Source: Saprolegnia diclina VS20 (taxonomy: Eukaryota > Oomycota > Saprolegniomycetes > Saprolegniales > Saprolegniaceae). From it: a stretch of DNA of 45,047 bases. The notes below the pieces were generated by a model, which worked only from the letters and a program-made list of their open reading frames with translations, had not been told where the DNA came from and made no database searches. Shown in pieces: positions 11,105-21,975 of this stretch; position 1 is the stretch's first letter; every line of letters begins with the position of its first letter. The DNA lies in contig NW_008246085.1 of NCBI RefSeq assembly GCF_000281045.1, positions 146,270 to 191,316 on the forward strand, written 5' to 3'. The position numbers were made by a program, and so were the translations under genes.

Positions 11105-12391
11105 AACGGCGAGCTGCGTCGTTGGACGCTACCTGGCGCCAGCGTAGGGTGTCTTCCTAGACGTTTTGAGCCTTCTGTCGAGCTCGCGCTGCGGGTGCTC
11201 GCTATGGAGTCCGTCTTTTCTCTTCATGTCGACCGACGAGGCCGGGCCGTCGCGTGGCCGGGTCGTCGTCGGCCGTCCTCTTCTTCTTCGTGGCGCCTTG
11301 TTCTCGAAATCTGAAATGACGAGGAGGAACGTCAGTCCAACTAGGACTACTCTATCGCACTTCGTTGCTATCCGGATCGGCGGCAGCTTCAACCGCGACT
11401 AGGGTTGCCGTTGACAACCATCGGCGTTTTGCGCTCCACCTCGCGCTTCCTGGGACCATCGTNNNNNNNNNNNNNNNNNNNNNNNNNNNNNNNNNNNNNN
11501 NNNNNNNNNNNNNNNNNNNNNNNNNNNNNNNNNNNNNNNNNNNNNNNNNNNNNNNNNNNNNNNNNNNNNNNNNNNNNNNNNNNNNNNNNNNNNNNNNNNN
11601 NNNNNNNNNNNNNNNNNNNNNNNNNNNNNNNNNNNNNNNNNNNNNNNNNNNNNNNNNNNNNNNNNNNNNNNNNNNNNNNNNNNNNNNNNNNNNNNNNNNN
11701 NNNNNNNNNNNNNNNNNNNNNNNNNNNNNNNNNNNNNNNNNNNNNNNNNNNNNNNNNNNNNNNNNNNNNNNNNNNNNNNNNNNNNNNNNNNNNNNNNNNN
11801 NNNNNNNNNNNNNNNNNNNNNNNNNNNNNNNNNNNNNNNNNNNNNNNNNNNNNNNNNNNNNNNNNNNNNNNNNNNNNNNNNNNNNNNNNNNNNNNNNNNN
11901 NNNNNNNNNNNNNNNNNNNNNNNNNNNNNNNNNNNNNNNNNNNNNNNNNNNNNNNNNNNNNNNNNNNNNNNNNNNNNNNNNNNNNNNNNNNNNNNNNNNN
12001 NNNNNNNNNNNNNNNNNNNNNNNNNNNNNNNNNNNNNNNNNNNNNNNNNNNNNNNNNNNNNNNNNNNNNNNNNNNNNNNNNNNNNNNNNNNNNNNNNNNN
12101 NNNNNNNNNNNNNNNNNNNNNNNNNNNNNNNNNNNNNNNNNNNNNNNNNNNNNNNNNNNNNNNNNNNNNNNNNNNNNNNNNNNNNNNNNNNNNNNNNNNN
12201 NNNNNNNNNNNNNNNNNNNNNNNNNNNNNNNNNNNNNNNNNNNNNNNNNNNNNNNNNNNNNNNNNNNNNNNNNNNNNNNNNNNNNNNNNNNNNNNNNNNN
12301 NNNNNNNCAACATGGTTCTCTACAGCGCAACGTACCACCAGGACAAGGAGGCCCGTCGCATTGCGGCGCTCGAAGCCCAACTCCGCATCTC
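11105..12391 (-). repeat. Right arm of inverted repeat (segment A), with gap
   Basis: Inverted counterpart of 1-1385. The visible ends (11105-11462 and 12308-12391) match the left arm with few differences, and the centre is lost in the assembly gap. The outer end runs into the coiled-coil gene, so in this arm the gene is whole. In the left arm the window ends before one can tell. Confidence 0.85.
11463..12307. other. Assembly gap (845 N)
   Basis: A run of N with no sequence. By comparison with the left arm (85-1024, 940 bp) the true content should be about the same repeat and may be about 95 bp longer than the gap, unless the arms differ. Open frames that span the Ns are artefacts. Confidence 0.99.
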
Positions 12392-13412
12392 GCACCCGTT
12401 CCGCCGGACCACCAGCACCAAGTCGGCGGCCAAGGCATCAGCCAAGCAAGCTACACGCTCCACTACTGCCACTGCGGTGCGCTCTGCGACTCGCACCAGC
12501 AACACGCCGATCGCGTCGGATTTGGCGCGCGACCACAAGATGGAGATCGAACGTCTGCAAGCCGAGCACCAAGCTGCTTTGGCCGCCATGACCGAGAAGC
12601 TGCATGCTGCTCACGACCACGTGCTGGAGCTTGCGCACCGCGTCCTTCGGCGTGACGACACGATCACTGCGCTCCGTGAAAAGCTCGAGCGCCGCGTTGC
12701 GCGCAAGGAGGCCGAAGTTCAACACATCAAAATGCACTTGGTCGACGCCAACGCCGTCATTGCCGAAAACAAGACTACGATTTTGGAGCTCAACGGGCAA
12801 CTCATCAAGACCGAGACGGTCCTCGCCGACACGGTCGCTCAAAAGGACGACACGATCGCGCAGCTCTCGGAACAAGTGACGAGCCTGAAGGCCCAAGCAG
12901 CAACAACCTCCTCCAGTGACGCGCTGGACGCCGCCAACGAGCGCGTGATTCAACTTGCGCACCGCGTCCTTCGGCGCGACGATACGATCACTGCGTTGCG
13001 GGAGAAGATGGAGCGCCGCCTTGCACGGAAGGAGGCCCAGGTGCAGCACATCAAGGTGCACTTGGTCGACGCCAACGCCACCATTGCCAAGAACAAGACG
13101 ACAATTTCGCAGCTCCATACGTGGGTCCAGAGCCTCGAGACCCAGATTCACGCCGCCATCGCCTCCAACGACTCGCTTCTCGCGACTCTGCAGCAGCCAA
13201 CTCGAGCTACTTTGTGGTCGAATGGACCGCCACGCTCGACGGACGACTTGGATTCACTCGCCTCGTCCGAGATGGAGCCGCTTGCAGAGCCATCGACTTG
13301 CGTTTCACCGACTTACCCCATCAACAGCGCCCGCCAACTCGTCAACGCCTCCTCCAACTACAATAGTAAGGACGAGGCGACGTGCCAGACGCATTGGATG
13401 TATAACGACTAG
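12312..13412 (+). CDS. Coiled-coil protein with internal duplication
   Basis: A single exon of 366 residues starts at the first ATG after the gap. A basic, Ser/Thr/Ala-rich head (1-70) is followed by a long charged coiled coil (about 70-275) and a polar tail. Residues 104-160 and 212-268 are near-copies: both contain LAHRVLRRDDTITALREK, then ARKEA and VHLVDANA-type blocks, 108 residues apart. The similarity is also clear in the DNA (12621-12791 against 12945-13115), so this is a recent in-frame duplication. Its promoter and first codons are copied in the left repeat arm. No known family is recognised; a structural or scaffolding role is likely from the coiled coil alone. Confidence 0.75.
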   Translation: MVLYSATYHQDKEARRIAALEAQLRISHPFRRTTSTKSAAKASAKQATRSTTATAVRSATRTSNTPIASDLARDHKMEIERLQAEHQAALAAMTEKLHAAHDHVLELAHRVLRRDDTITALREKLERRVARKEAEVQHIKMHLVDANAVIAENKTTILELNGQLIKTETVLADTVAQKDDTIAQLSEQVTSLKAQAATTSSSDALDAANERVIQLAHRVLRRDDTITALREKMERRLARKEAQVQHIKVHLVDANATIAKNKTTISQLHTWVQSLETQIHAAIASNDSLLATLQQPTRATLWSNGPPRSTDDLDSLASSEMEPLAEPSTCVSPTYPINSARQLVNASSNYNSKDEATCQTHWMYND

Positions 13413-13540
13413 GAATACGATCTTATAACACGAAAATCAAATAAAAATTACCATCAAATGGACTGGATCGCAACTCGCTTGGTGAAGTACAGTAGACGGT
13501 ACTGGAAGGAGCCGTTATTACACCAGACAATGGAATGACG

Positions 13541-14792
13541 CTATTCGTTGTTGGTGATGAATGTGGTCGAGTTGGCGTCGCGCGGCGCAGGTTTCTTGGG
13601 TTTGATGACGCGGGCCTCGGGCGGAATCACCGACTGCGGGTGCTTGGAGACAACTCGGTCCCGCGGGTTGAGGCCGGCGCGGATGTCCTGGAGCTTCTTG
13701 GTCGCTTCGACCGACTGCTTGGACTCGAGGACGGCTTGGACGTTGCGGTTGCGCTGAAGGAGCCGCTTCGAGTCGAGGTTGCGCTGCTTGATATGCTCCT
13801 TTCGGCGGCCGTCAATGCGCTTGAGAAGCGCTTGGATCTCGGCTTGCTGCTGCTGGCGAAACTTAGTTTCTTTCCGCGTGAAAATGACTTGGAGGTTCTC
13901 GTTCATGTTGGCGCGCTCGGCGGCTTCGAGGTCGTCCGCAATGAGCTTGATCTTTTGCGCCTCGGCATAGTTCTTTTGCTGTGCGAGCCGGTGCTGCCGG
14001 CGCCGCCACTCGATGAGCTCTTTCGAAAACTTGGGCGGCCGCTCCATGAGCTCCTTGTGCAGCTTTTCCTGGAAGCTGCGCAAATCCAAGTTGTGCTTGT
14101 CGGTCATTTGCCGAATGTACGCCTGCGCCATGTTGTCGTACTCCTCCATGTACTGGTCCCACGCCATGTTGAAGTCCGTGTACTGCATGTTGTGCGCAAT
14201 CTGAATGTCTTGGCGCTCGGCGATCTGCTTGGCCTTGAGCGACTTGGACTGCCGCTTGGCCTCTTGCGTGCGCAGCGCCACGAGCTGCGTATCGGCGCGC
14301 TGCGCTTCGAGGTAGTTGCCGTCCTCCTCGCATTTCGCGCGGTACTCTTCGAGGATGTTGATAAACTCCATCACCTTGGGGTCCGGGCCCACATTGTACG
14401 GCGAGTCTACGTCGCACCCTAAGATGCAACGCAGGGTGTGTGATGAGGTACCAATGTCGGGCTGCTTGCGCACGAGCAGTAGAAATTCCTCAAACGTGAT
14501 CGTCTCGTCGTCTTGGCTCAGCTCGATCGACTTGAGGAGGTCGTCAGCTACCGTATCGTCACTCACGGCTTCGAGGAGACGCATACGCGTACCTTCGTGG
14601 GGCGGTCGACCGAGCTTGGCAAAGATAGCTTCGAGGTGCTGGATCGAAATGCGCCCGACGCCGTCTTCGTCAAAGAGCGAAAAGACAGCTACCGAGGTAA
14701 GCTGAGCAAGCCGAATCTCATTTCTGATAGGTACCGCTGAGCGCCGAGACCTCGTCGGCCGAGTACTCGTCCGCCGTGTTGTTGAGCGCCAT
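13541..14792 (-). CDS. EF-hand and coiled-coil protein
   Basis: Exon 1 is 14792-14735 and exon 2 is 14688-13541, giving 401 residues. A 33-nt in-frame stretch (GTACC...TTAG, about 14420-14452) may be an extra small intron, giving 390. The N-terminus has two EF-hand-like units, VFSLFDEDGVGRI and LSQDDETITFEEFLLLV, both with imperfect calcium ligands. The rest is a long helical, Gln/Arg/Glu-rich coiled coil (DQYMEEYDNMAQAYIRQM, KLIADDLEAAERANMNENL). Similar architectures occur in axonemal and cytoskeletal proteins of flagellate protists, so a flagellar role is possible but not shown. The gene lies only 96 bp downstream of the SRPK stop, on the same strand. Confidence 0.75.
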
Positions 14793-14888
14793 GCCTCCGT
14801 TGTCGAAACTCAAGAAACGACTCGCAAGAGCTATTCATAGGTCCACGCCACAGTGGCGAGACAGGAGGTATCATTTATCATATCTACA

Positions 14889-17285
14889 CTAGTTGAGCCA
14901 CGGATGGCTGAGGATCTCGGCGGCCGTCACGCGCTTGGCTACACAGCGTGGTATTTCAGGATATATATATCGATAGAGTGGGTCGTACAGGGCTGGAACT
15001 TCATCATGGCCTCGAGAAAGGTCGCAAACGGCTCGGCTTCGTCCGCTGCAAACTCATACTTTTCCATGAGCACGTCCTTGAGACCCCAAAACTTGAGGTT
15101 GTGGATCTTCTTGAGGTCGCCCTTCTTGTTGAAGTAGTCCTTGCTGTACTTGCCATTCGTCGCAAACGATTTCGGCATCTTCCCGAGCAGCTCCATCATC
15201 TGCGCGAGGTGATCTTCGTCGCGCGAGTAGTTCTTGCCGCTCTTCGGGTCAAAGAGAAGCTCGCCCGTCGCAAGCTCAAACAAAAAGCACGCCATCGACC
15301 ACATGTCGGTCGACTGGTCGTAGTTTTGGCCCAAGAGCACTTCGGGACTGCGGTACTATCCCAAATGATCGAAATCGTTCGAGAGCTCCAAGTACATACC
15401 TGGCGCGTCTGGATGTCCTGGGTAAAGTGCTTGTACGTCCAGCACGCGTTCCCGAGGTCGGCGATCTTGACGTCGTAGAGCGGCACGTTGGTCGCTTCGT
15501 CCAAGTGCCGCGTCGTTGCGAGCGTTTGCCACGACGCAACGCGCTCGTGGATGCTTCGGAGGAGCCGCGGCGACGGCAACACAATGCCTTGCAGCGCGTG
15601 GTCCAGCGGCGACTCGGTGGGAAAGTGAAAGCCGCAGAGCGCATGCGTAGCAGCCGCGCGGACGTTGACGAGGTGGAACACCGGGCCAAGCGACTCAGCA
15701 AGGAACGTGCTGATGAGGTCCAGGTATCGCGCGTCGAGCTCGAGGCGCCACACTTCGACGCGGTCGACCTCGGTCCCAGCGCCGAGGATCGTCGACGCTA
15801 GCGCGTTGTACGACGCGTCATCGTCGTCAGTCGTCTTGTAAAACCTACATCAACAGTCTCGTCTTCTCCTTCTATCAGTGTATGGTCGCGTACTTAAACG
15901 AAAAGCACGTCGAGCTGCGGGAGCCTGGAATGACCTTGGCGGCCGCCGACGGAATGCGCAGCTTGAGGCGGTAGACGCGGTTGCCGACACCCATGGCCGC
16001 CGACATCTAGTCCAGCATCAGACGACCATCATCGTTGCAAGGAGGACGTACAAACTGCGGCGGCACAGCGACCATGATGCGCATGGCAAAGTTGGACGAG
16101 ATGGCGTAGTCGCGGCTCGTGCGGGCGTCCACCAAGTACTCGTGGAGCGACGACTACGTTCTTAGGATGAATCTTCGAGTGTTGAAAGAGAGCGATGGCA
16201 CCAACCTCGAGGGGAGTCGACGGCTCGGCGACACTGCTGCTTTCCAAATCCCGCAGGATGAATGCGTCATCGTCGATCATGGGTGCGATCGCAAGCGCAG
16301 CGAGGTCGTCGGCCAGCGCTGTGTCGGCGTCGTCCTCGATCGTAGGGCCCCCTACCTCGTCGGCCTTTTTCTGTTTTTGCTTCTTGCGCTTGTTGCGCTT
16401 CTTGAGCTTCTTGCGCTCGTCGGCCGTCATGGACGCTTCATCCTTGGGTCGGACGGGGGCTTTCGGGAGCTTTGGGAGCTTCATGAGCGCATCGACGAGA
16501 AGGACGTTCTCGGGCTTGAGGTCCGTGTGGATGATCTTGCACTCTTCATGCAGGAACGCCATGCCTTCGAGCATCTGCTTGGAGATGACTTTGAGCAGCG
16601 GCAGCGGAATGCCCTTGTAGTCGTAGCGCTTGATGAGCGTCAAGAGGTTGTCGCCGAGCATCTCAAACACCATGCACATGTCTACCGTACACATGAGTCC
16701 TCGTCGTTGTGCAAGATTGAACGTACGCAAGCCGTTGGGACCGCGGTGCTCAAAGCTCGCGATCAGCTTGACGACGCGCGGGTACGGGCCGCCCTTCTTC
16801 TTCGCGGCCTCGTTGACGCACTCGAGGAGCTCGACCTCGTCCCGCGCCGCCTCCATGTAGTGCTGCGCGCTCTTCTGCACCTTCATGGCCACGTCTCGCT
16901 GCGTGGTAGCGTCGTGGCAGCGCCACACGGTCGAGAAGTGGCCCCACCCGAGCTTGTCGAGCACCGTGAAGCGGTCGTTGTAGACATCGCCGACGCGGAC
17001 GCGGTGGTAGCCGCCGGGCTTGTAGCTGCTCTCCTCTTCTTCGTCGCTCTCGGAGCTGGACGCGTCGCTCTCGCTCGAGTACGAGTCGCTCTCGCTCATG
17101 ACGCGGCCCTTGGTCGGCGCCGGCGTCGTGCCCGAGACCTCGGTGGACTCTTCTTCGAGCGCCTTCTCCTCGAGCGATGGCATCGGCTTCTTCTTACCGG
17201 ACTTGCCATTCGGCGGCCCCGACTTCCATTTCGCTGGCTTGACCGTCTTCTTCGCTTGGGCCGCTGAGCCCATCGTCGACGACAT
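14889..17285 (-). CDS. SRPK: SR-protein kinase (SRPK)
   Basis: Seven exons (17285-16727, 16681-16206, 16153-16052, 16006-15894, 15844-15400, 15355-14989, 14938-14889) give 703 residues. SRPKs phosphorylate Arg-Ser repeats of splicing factors, which sends them into the nucleus. Diagnostic blocks are GGYHRVRVGD, LDKLGWGHFSTVWRCHD, IIHTDLKPENVLL, KIADLGNACW (DLG, as in SRPKs), DIQTRQYRSPEVLLG and the end KRVTAAEILSHPWLN. The N-terminus is Lys/Pro-rich, then a Ser/Glu/Asp run that could be a CK2 target. As in other SRPKs, a large spacer splits the kinase lobes between HTDLKPEN and DLGNAC. Here it spans about 310 residues, starts with a Lys-rich stretch (KKRNKRKKQKQKKADE), then acidic, then a part that looks folded. 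A CCAAT box lies 47 bp upstream. Confidence 0.93.
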
Positions 17286-17331
17286 GATGGTTGGAGCACC
17301 AAACAATCGCAAATATTTCGATGGATTTTGA

Positions 17332-17337
17332 CCAATC
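17332..17337. promoter_or_regulatory. CCAAT box of SRPK
   Basis: CCAATC lies about 47 bp upstream of the SRPK start codon on the opposite strand. From here to about 17790 I see no supportable gene. Confidence 0.5.
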
Positions 17338-17797
17338 AAAACCGCGTCCACGTTATCCGAGCTTTGTGCCACCGATGCGGTGGTAGCACGCTGATGAGCA
17401 GAAGGACGCCGTGCACGAAGCGTGGCCCTGGCAAAGACTTGGCTGTGACTCTGGCTACGGCGATGGCAACGAAGTGGCCATGAGTGGGATACGTGGGTCA
17501 CGAGAGCAAGGCGGTGCACGACCAGCAGATTGGAGAAACGTGTTTGTATCGAGCAAGTTGCTACCTCGAAAGTTGCCTTTCTCGTAAAGCAAAGCGCACA
17601 AAGGAGCTTCACTTCAACTACACCTACAACGGAGAGCGGCAGTACACGACAAGCTCACCTCGTCGTAGCAACTCGTAGAGTATCACGATTGTGTGGACGG
17701 CGCGTAGAGCTACGTCTGGCATGTGTATGTGTTTGCGGAAGGAGCCTACGATTGATGATATCCTTGGCGAGGTACGTGGACCTCGCTGGCACAGGGA

Positions 17798-18279
17798 ATG
17801 CTTGGCGCCAGTGTCGCCGACGCACTTTGCCAAACGAGCTCATCAGTGCTTCGAGCGATATCAACAAGCTCCAGCGCACATGTTGTCAACCCGAGTGCGA
17901 CGACTCGATCATCCCAGCTCTCGGTTTGCACACAAATCGAAATGGACTCTCACGTATTGTATCTTCAGCATCCGCACGAATCCAAGGACTGTACAGTACC
18001 AAATGTGCTGCTTGGTGCCGGGTACCGAGTTTGAGAACACTCTCACCAAGCTCTTGAGCTCCAACGGCTTCAAGTTCGTGCCAACTAACGCTTCGAGCGT
18101 ACAAGCGAGGGCTTCCTGGAGTGCAACTACAAAAGGTTGAGCGAACTGAAGCGAGGCGCAGGCAACGATCTACAAGCTCTGTATGTAGTGATATCCCAAT
18201 TCACCTCGGGCGACGACGACATAGTGGTGCTCCTGTCGTCGCCAGCCACGGATTTCGTGCGCTTCAAGTTCGTCTACTA
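17798..18279 (+). CDS. Possible two-exon hypothetical protein
   Basis: One frame ends in EMDSHVLYLQHPHESKDCTV and PNVLLGAG, and a later frame begins EGFLECNYKRLSELKRG and ends in VVLLSSPATDFVRFKFVY before TAA (18277-18279). They can be joined by an intron of about 85 nt with a GTACCG donor near 18020, a CTAAC branch-point-like site, and an AAG acceptor near 18104. The start codon is unclear (no good ATG at 17798; an ATG at 17943 is in frame). No family is recognised. From 18280 to 18828 I see only non-coding, partly AT-rich DNA. Confidence 0.35.
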
Positions 18280-18828
18280 AAGACACCTGATTGAACTGCA
18301 TGTATGCTGTGTGAGGCATACGGTATCAAGCCTTCAGACACGTATCGACTTGCCACTCACTCGTACCTTTGCCATATTAGCACTGTGTCGATCGCAGTGA
18401 CGTGGCAACTCGATATGACGGCTTGTTTCCGGTAGTGCAGTTTTGGCCAATCGACGCTCCGCAATAAAACGGCTGTGAATTGCACACCGCTCCATACAAT
18501 TTTCAAGTAGGTACTCATGAAACCATATCTTCAATTTTTATTCTATTTTATAATTCTCACCACGATACCTCGACCACCTGCGCGCCCCTTGCAGAGCCAG
18601 AGGCGCAGGAGGGCGCATGACCGATTTGGTTGTATGCATGTGATCACCTCCTTCGTTGGCCCGCGTTTTATGCTGGCTGTCGATGCACTAATGCTTCCCA
18701 AGGAACCGAGCTATTGAATTTCACACGCATTTACCACGTGTGAAATGCATGTGATAAATAAAATCCACCTCCTTGAACGACGCTTGGTGGGATATCGAAG
18801 AAGAGCATTTGCATTGCGATCGGCGACC

Positions 18829-19994
18829 ATGATTGACAGCGCGATGGTCGGACGCTGGCTCCACGCCGCCTTCGGTGGCAAAGACTCCCTTTCCCGCGAC
18901 GACCTCCTCTCGATCGTGCTCAGCATGCGGGCGGACAAGGATGGCCCATGGACGTTCGCGCCGGCCGGCGCCGTGCCCGAGGCGCACTGCATGATCGCGA
19001 GAACGCTGTCAAAGTACAGCAAGGCTCTCCCGCGGAACGAGCGACTCGCTGCGCTCGAGCAGCTTGCGGCGTTTGCTCGCGCCAGCCTCGACCTTGTGGA
19101 CGCCACGTAGGAGCAAGCCGGCGTGCAACATGATCGATGCCTGTATTAGGACCACGACCCACACGCCGGCGCGGATTTCCAAGAAGAGACCCAGCGACGA
19201 ATCTCAAGAGTTAAGCGCAAAGAAGGTCAAGACTGACGACGATGGTCAAGGTGCGGAGAGCGCACTGCCACCCAAGGTACAACCTTCTCAACTCGTCTGC
19301 CGTCGCTTACGCGCGTTCTAGGTGAGCGCTAGTGCATTGCCGACAATGAAAGACGACGCGTCTGGACCGTCGCCCGTGGTACGTCATTCCATTTATGTGG
19401 TGGTCGCTTTATGAGAATTTGCTGTAGGCGAGCCGCGTCGAGACGGCATGGCTCTTCACAGAGCACCGCCTGGGCGACGACATGGAAGCGCCGACCCCTT
19501 CCGAGCGGTTTTTCAACGGCGAGGTCGGCGGCTTCATTTTCATGTGCGACCCCCAGACGAAGCGGCCGATCGAGGACGAGCGCTACCCGCTGCGCATGGA
19601 CGTCGACACGGCGCGCACGGGGTTTCAAGCGGTGCGCGGGCTCCTGCCGCGGTGCGACCAAGCTCTGTCCATGGTGAATTCGTACCTGGACACGTTGACG
19701 GCGCTCAACATCGCCGTGCCGCAACTATACGGCCCGCTCGCCGTGGCCATCGAGCTCGTACTTTTTGTCCTCAAGCACGCTGTGGGGTGGCATGCCGGCA
19801 TGTCCGACGAAGATCGCGACGTCAAGCTGCGTGCGATCTTGGCCGAGAAGGACCCCGAGCGCAGCTTGGACAACGTGGTGCAGCAGCGTCACGAGCTCGG
19901 GTTTGTTTGGGTGCCAGCGCCTCAAGCCACGACGACCAACGATGCCAACGCTGCCCCTCCCGGCTTAGGACGATGTCGTGGACGGTCGCATTGA
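18829..19994 (+). CDS. Hypothetical protein of the RPIED family
   Basis: Four exons (18829-19106, 19150-19276, 19322-19378, 19428-19994) give 342 residues. The N-terminal domain (to about 90) holds VLSMRADKDGPWTFAP and MIARTLSKYSKALP. The middle (95-155) is polar and basic with a possible nuclear signal (KKRPSDE...AKKVKTDDD). The C-terminal domain (about 155-300) holds GGFIFMCDPQTKRPIEDERY and LYGPLAVAIELVLFVLKHAV. The last exon may instead be spliced at 19905-19968 and end at 20046 with DDVVDGRIDLHCLRPPIWF, which reads more naturally. Two other places in the window carry pieces of the same family (4323-4871 and 10655-10775). I do not recognise the family or its function. Confidence 0.65.
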
Positions 19995-20046
19995 TCTACA
20001 CTGTCTGCGTCCTCCTATCTGGTTTAGTGTAGCCGACGAGTGCTAG

Positions 20047-20841
20047 ACGGTCGGAAGTACTAACTTGAATTCATTAGTTTATGTTTTGATCGGTGCCACA
20101 TCTTGTCCTTCTCATGATTCAAATCAAGCTCTTGCGATAAGATATGGCCGCTGTCTGGCAGAGCAGCCAGGAAGACAGCAGACCTGGTCGGCGACGGGCA
20201 AGAGCGGATGCGACACGCGACCTCGGTGGAGCAGAGCAAACTCTTCGTGCGATGAGGTTGGTGTAGTAGACCCACTACGCAATGACGACGTTTGACCAAT
20301 CAAAAGCGATCCACGATTCGCGCCATCGTCTCTGAGGACGCCACGTGGAAACGAGAACCAGGTCCGTCATCTGCATATCTATAGCGCGAGGCGTGGCACT
20401 CGTGGACGTGAGTGGGACCTTTGACCATGCTGGTTTCGTCGTCCGATCCTCTTCGAAGCTCAAGAAGCCAACGTAGGAAGCCATCTTCTCCCTTGCAAGC
20501 TTCCGCAGCATGTCTCGACGCCCTCGAGAGTGGGCTCGAGACGGGTCGACACCGCAGAGGTGAGCAGCTGCGAGTCGTCCAGCCCCTTCGGACTCCTCGC
20601 ACCCGATTGGCGACGTCACCTTGTGTGGCCGATCGACACCTTGAAGCTGCGACGCTGATCCTGAGTTGAGCTGCACCGTCCGTCGGCGGCGTGGGTGTAT
20701 CGTCAGTACGAAGGCTGGCGACACCGCTGGCGACGACCAAGACGATGACTTTACCCGTGCGAAGGAGAAGACAGAGTGTACACCCGAATATGTGGATTTT
20801 GATTATAGATAAGAGTATTATAGTAGTGATGATAGTAGTAG
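20047..20841. other. Intergenic region between convergent genes
   Basis: Holds a CCAAT box at 20292-20297 and an AT-rich stretch at 20797-20835. Open frames exist on both strands (for example minus 20724-20275), but they have no family resemblance, and the minus one reads through the CCAAT box. A small unrecognised gene is possible. Confidence 0.4.
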
Positions 20842-21975
20842 TTAGTTGTTGTGGATGCCGAGGTGCTTGAGGTATTTGAATCGGATTTCCTTGGAGCCAC
20901 GTGGCGCGACTTTGACGAGCTGTGCTTGCTGCTGGAGGAGCGCGGCGGCTCGCAGCTGTTGTTGCAGCAATGTCTCGGTCTGCTTCTGGATCTCGACCGC
21001 GACACGGCGCTGGTAGTCCTCTTCGGCCGCCATCATGTCGTTCTCGGCGGCTTCCATCTTGACCTGCTCTTCGTACTCGCGCTCCATCTCATCGTACATC
21101 TCGTCGAGGTTGCGCTCGACCATCGAAATGAACTCTTCGCGCGTGTACCACATTGCGTCGCGTTGCCGCCGAGAGAGCTCGCGGTGGAGCGGGATGTGAT
21201 ACATGACGGCCTCTTCGTTGAACTTGATCTGCTTCTTCTCGGTGGGCGCATCAAGCGGCGACGTCCGGGGCGGTGTTAACCGCCCTTGCTGCAGCATCCA
21301 GATCGACGACTCTTTGGGCGGCGTCGCATCGGCCTCCGAGTCGGAGGACGACGACGACATGGGCGACTCGGCGGTCGCAATCGCTTCTTCGACCGCGGCC
21401 TCCGAGATGTCGCTGTCGCGTGAGTCGTTGCGCACCCAGCGCGAGAAGGCTTTGAAAAAGCTCTTGGACTTGGGCTTGATGTGGACGTCGTTGAGCTTGA
21501 CCTTGATGCCTTCGCGGTTGATGCGCCGGCGGCCCGTCGAGCGCTCGAGGTCGCGCACCGAGAGGTTGATGCCAAGCTGGCTCCAGTACTGCTGGCGGAT
21601 CGCGAGCGGGTCGCGCTTGAGAATCATGTTTTGCGGCGGCGAGTGCATGTTGAGCGGCAGCGGCGGCATGTTGATCTGCACAGCGCCAAGCATCGACGGC
21701 TTGTCGAGCAGCATCGTGTGGGCGTCGGCCATCGGGCACACGGCGAGGACAGGCATTGGCTTGAGGAGGCGGTCTTCGATGATCGTCTCGTCGGACGAGG
21801 AGCTAGATGAGGACGTGGCGTCGGGAAAGTCGGGCAGGTCGTCGTCTTGGTCGTCGTCGTCCAGCGGCAAGGTGTCGCTGAGCTTCGAGTCCTCGTGCGT
21901 AGGCGAGCGTATCGCAAAGTGACCGACGACCGCTCCTTGGTCGGTACTGCACATGGTCGAGGGCGACGGCTCCAT
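20842..21975 (-). CDS. Acidic hypothetical protein with WY-containing motif
   Basis: A single exon of 377 residues begins at an ATG. The N-terminus is very acidic (DDDDQDDDLPDFPD) with Ser runs, then Pro/Met-rich sequence, a basic SFFKAFSRWV stretch, a second Ser/acidic run, and a C-terminal Gln/Glu-rich helix. The most distinctive block is KQIKFNEEAVMYHIPLHREL followed by SRRQRDAMWYTREEF. In many oomycete and diatom hypothetical proteins a similar V-x-F ... L-s-x-x-x-x-x-x-W-Y-x-x-x-E pattern occurs, from what I recall of the group; its function is unknown. The serine-acidic runs suggest CK2 phosphorylation. Codon use and the absence of frame breaks support a real gene. Confidence 0.75.
   Translation of the reverse strand: MEPSPSTMCSTDQGAVVGHFAIRSPTHEDSKLSDTLPLDDDDQDDDLPDFPDATSSSSSSSDETIIEDRLLKPMPVLAVCPMADAHTMLLDKPSMLGAVQINMPPLPLNMHSPPQNMILKRDPLAIRQQYWSQLGINLSVRDLERSTGRRRINREGIKVKLNDVHIKPKSKSFFKAFSRWVRNDSRDSDISEAAVEEAIATAESPMSSSSSDSEADATPPKESSIWMLQQGRLTPPRTSPLDAPTEKKQIKFNEEAVMYHIPLHRELSRRQRDAMWYTREEFISMVERNLDEMYDEMEREYEEQVKMEAAENDMMAAEEDYQRRVAVEIQKQTETLLQQQLRAAALLQQQAQLVKVAPRGSKEIRFKYLKHLGIHNN

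Noticed and set aside
11352-12655. Very long open frames spanning the N run
   Set aside because: They are open only because Ns encode no stops; nothing is known about the bases.
20275-20740. Two overlapping minus-strand ORFs of about 150 codons
   Set aside because: No family resemblance, and one runs through a CCAAT box; composition alone does not support them.
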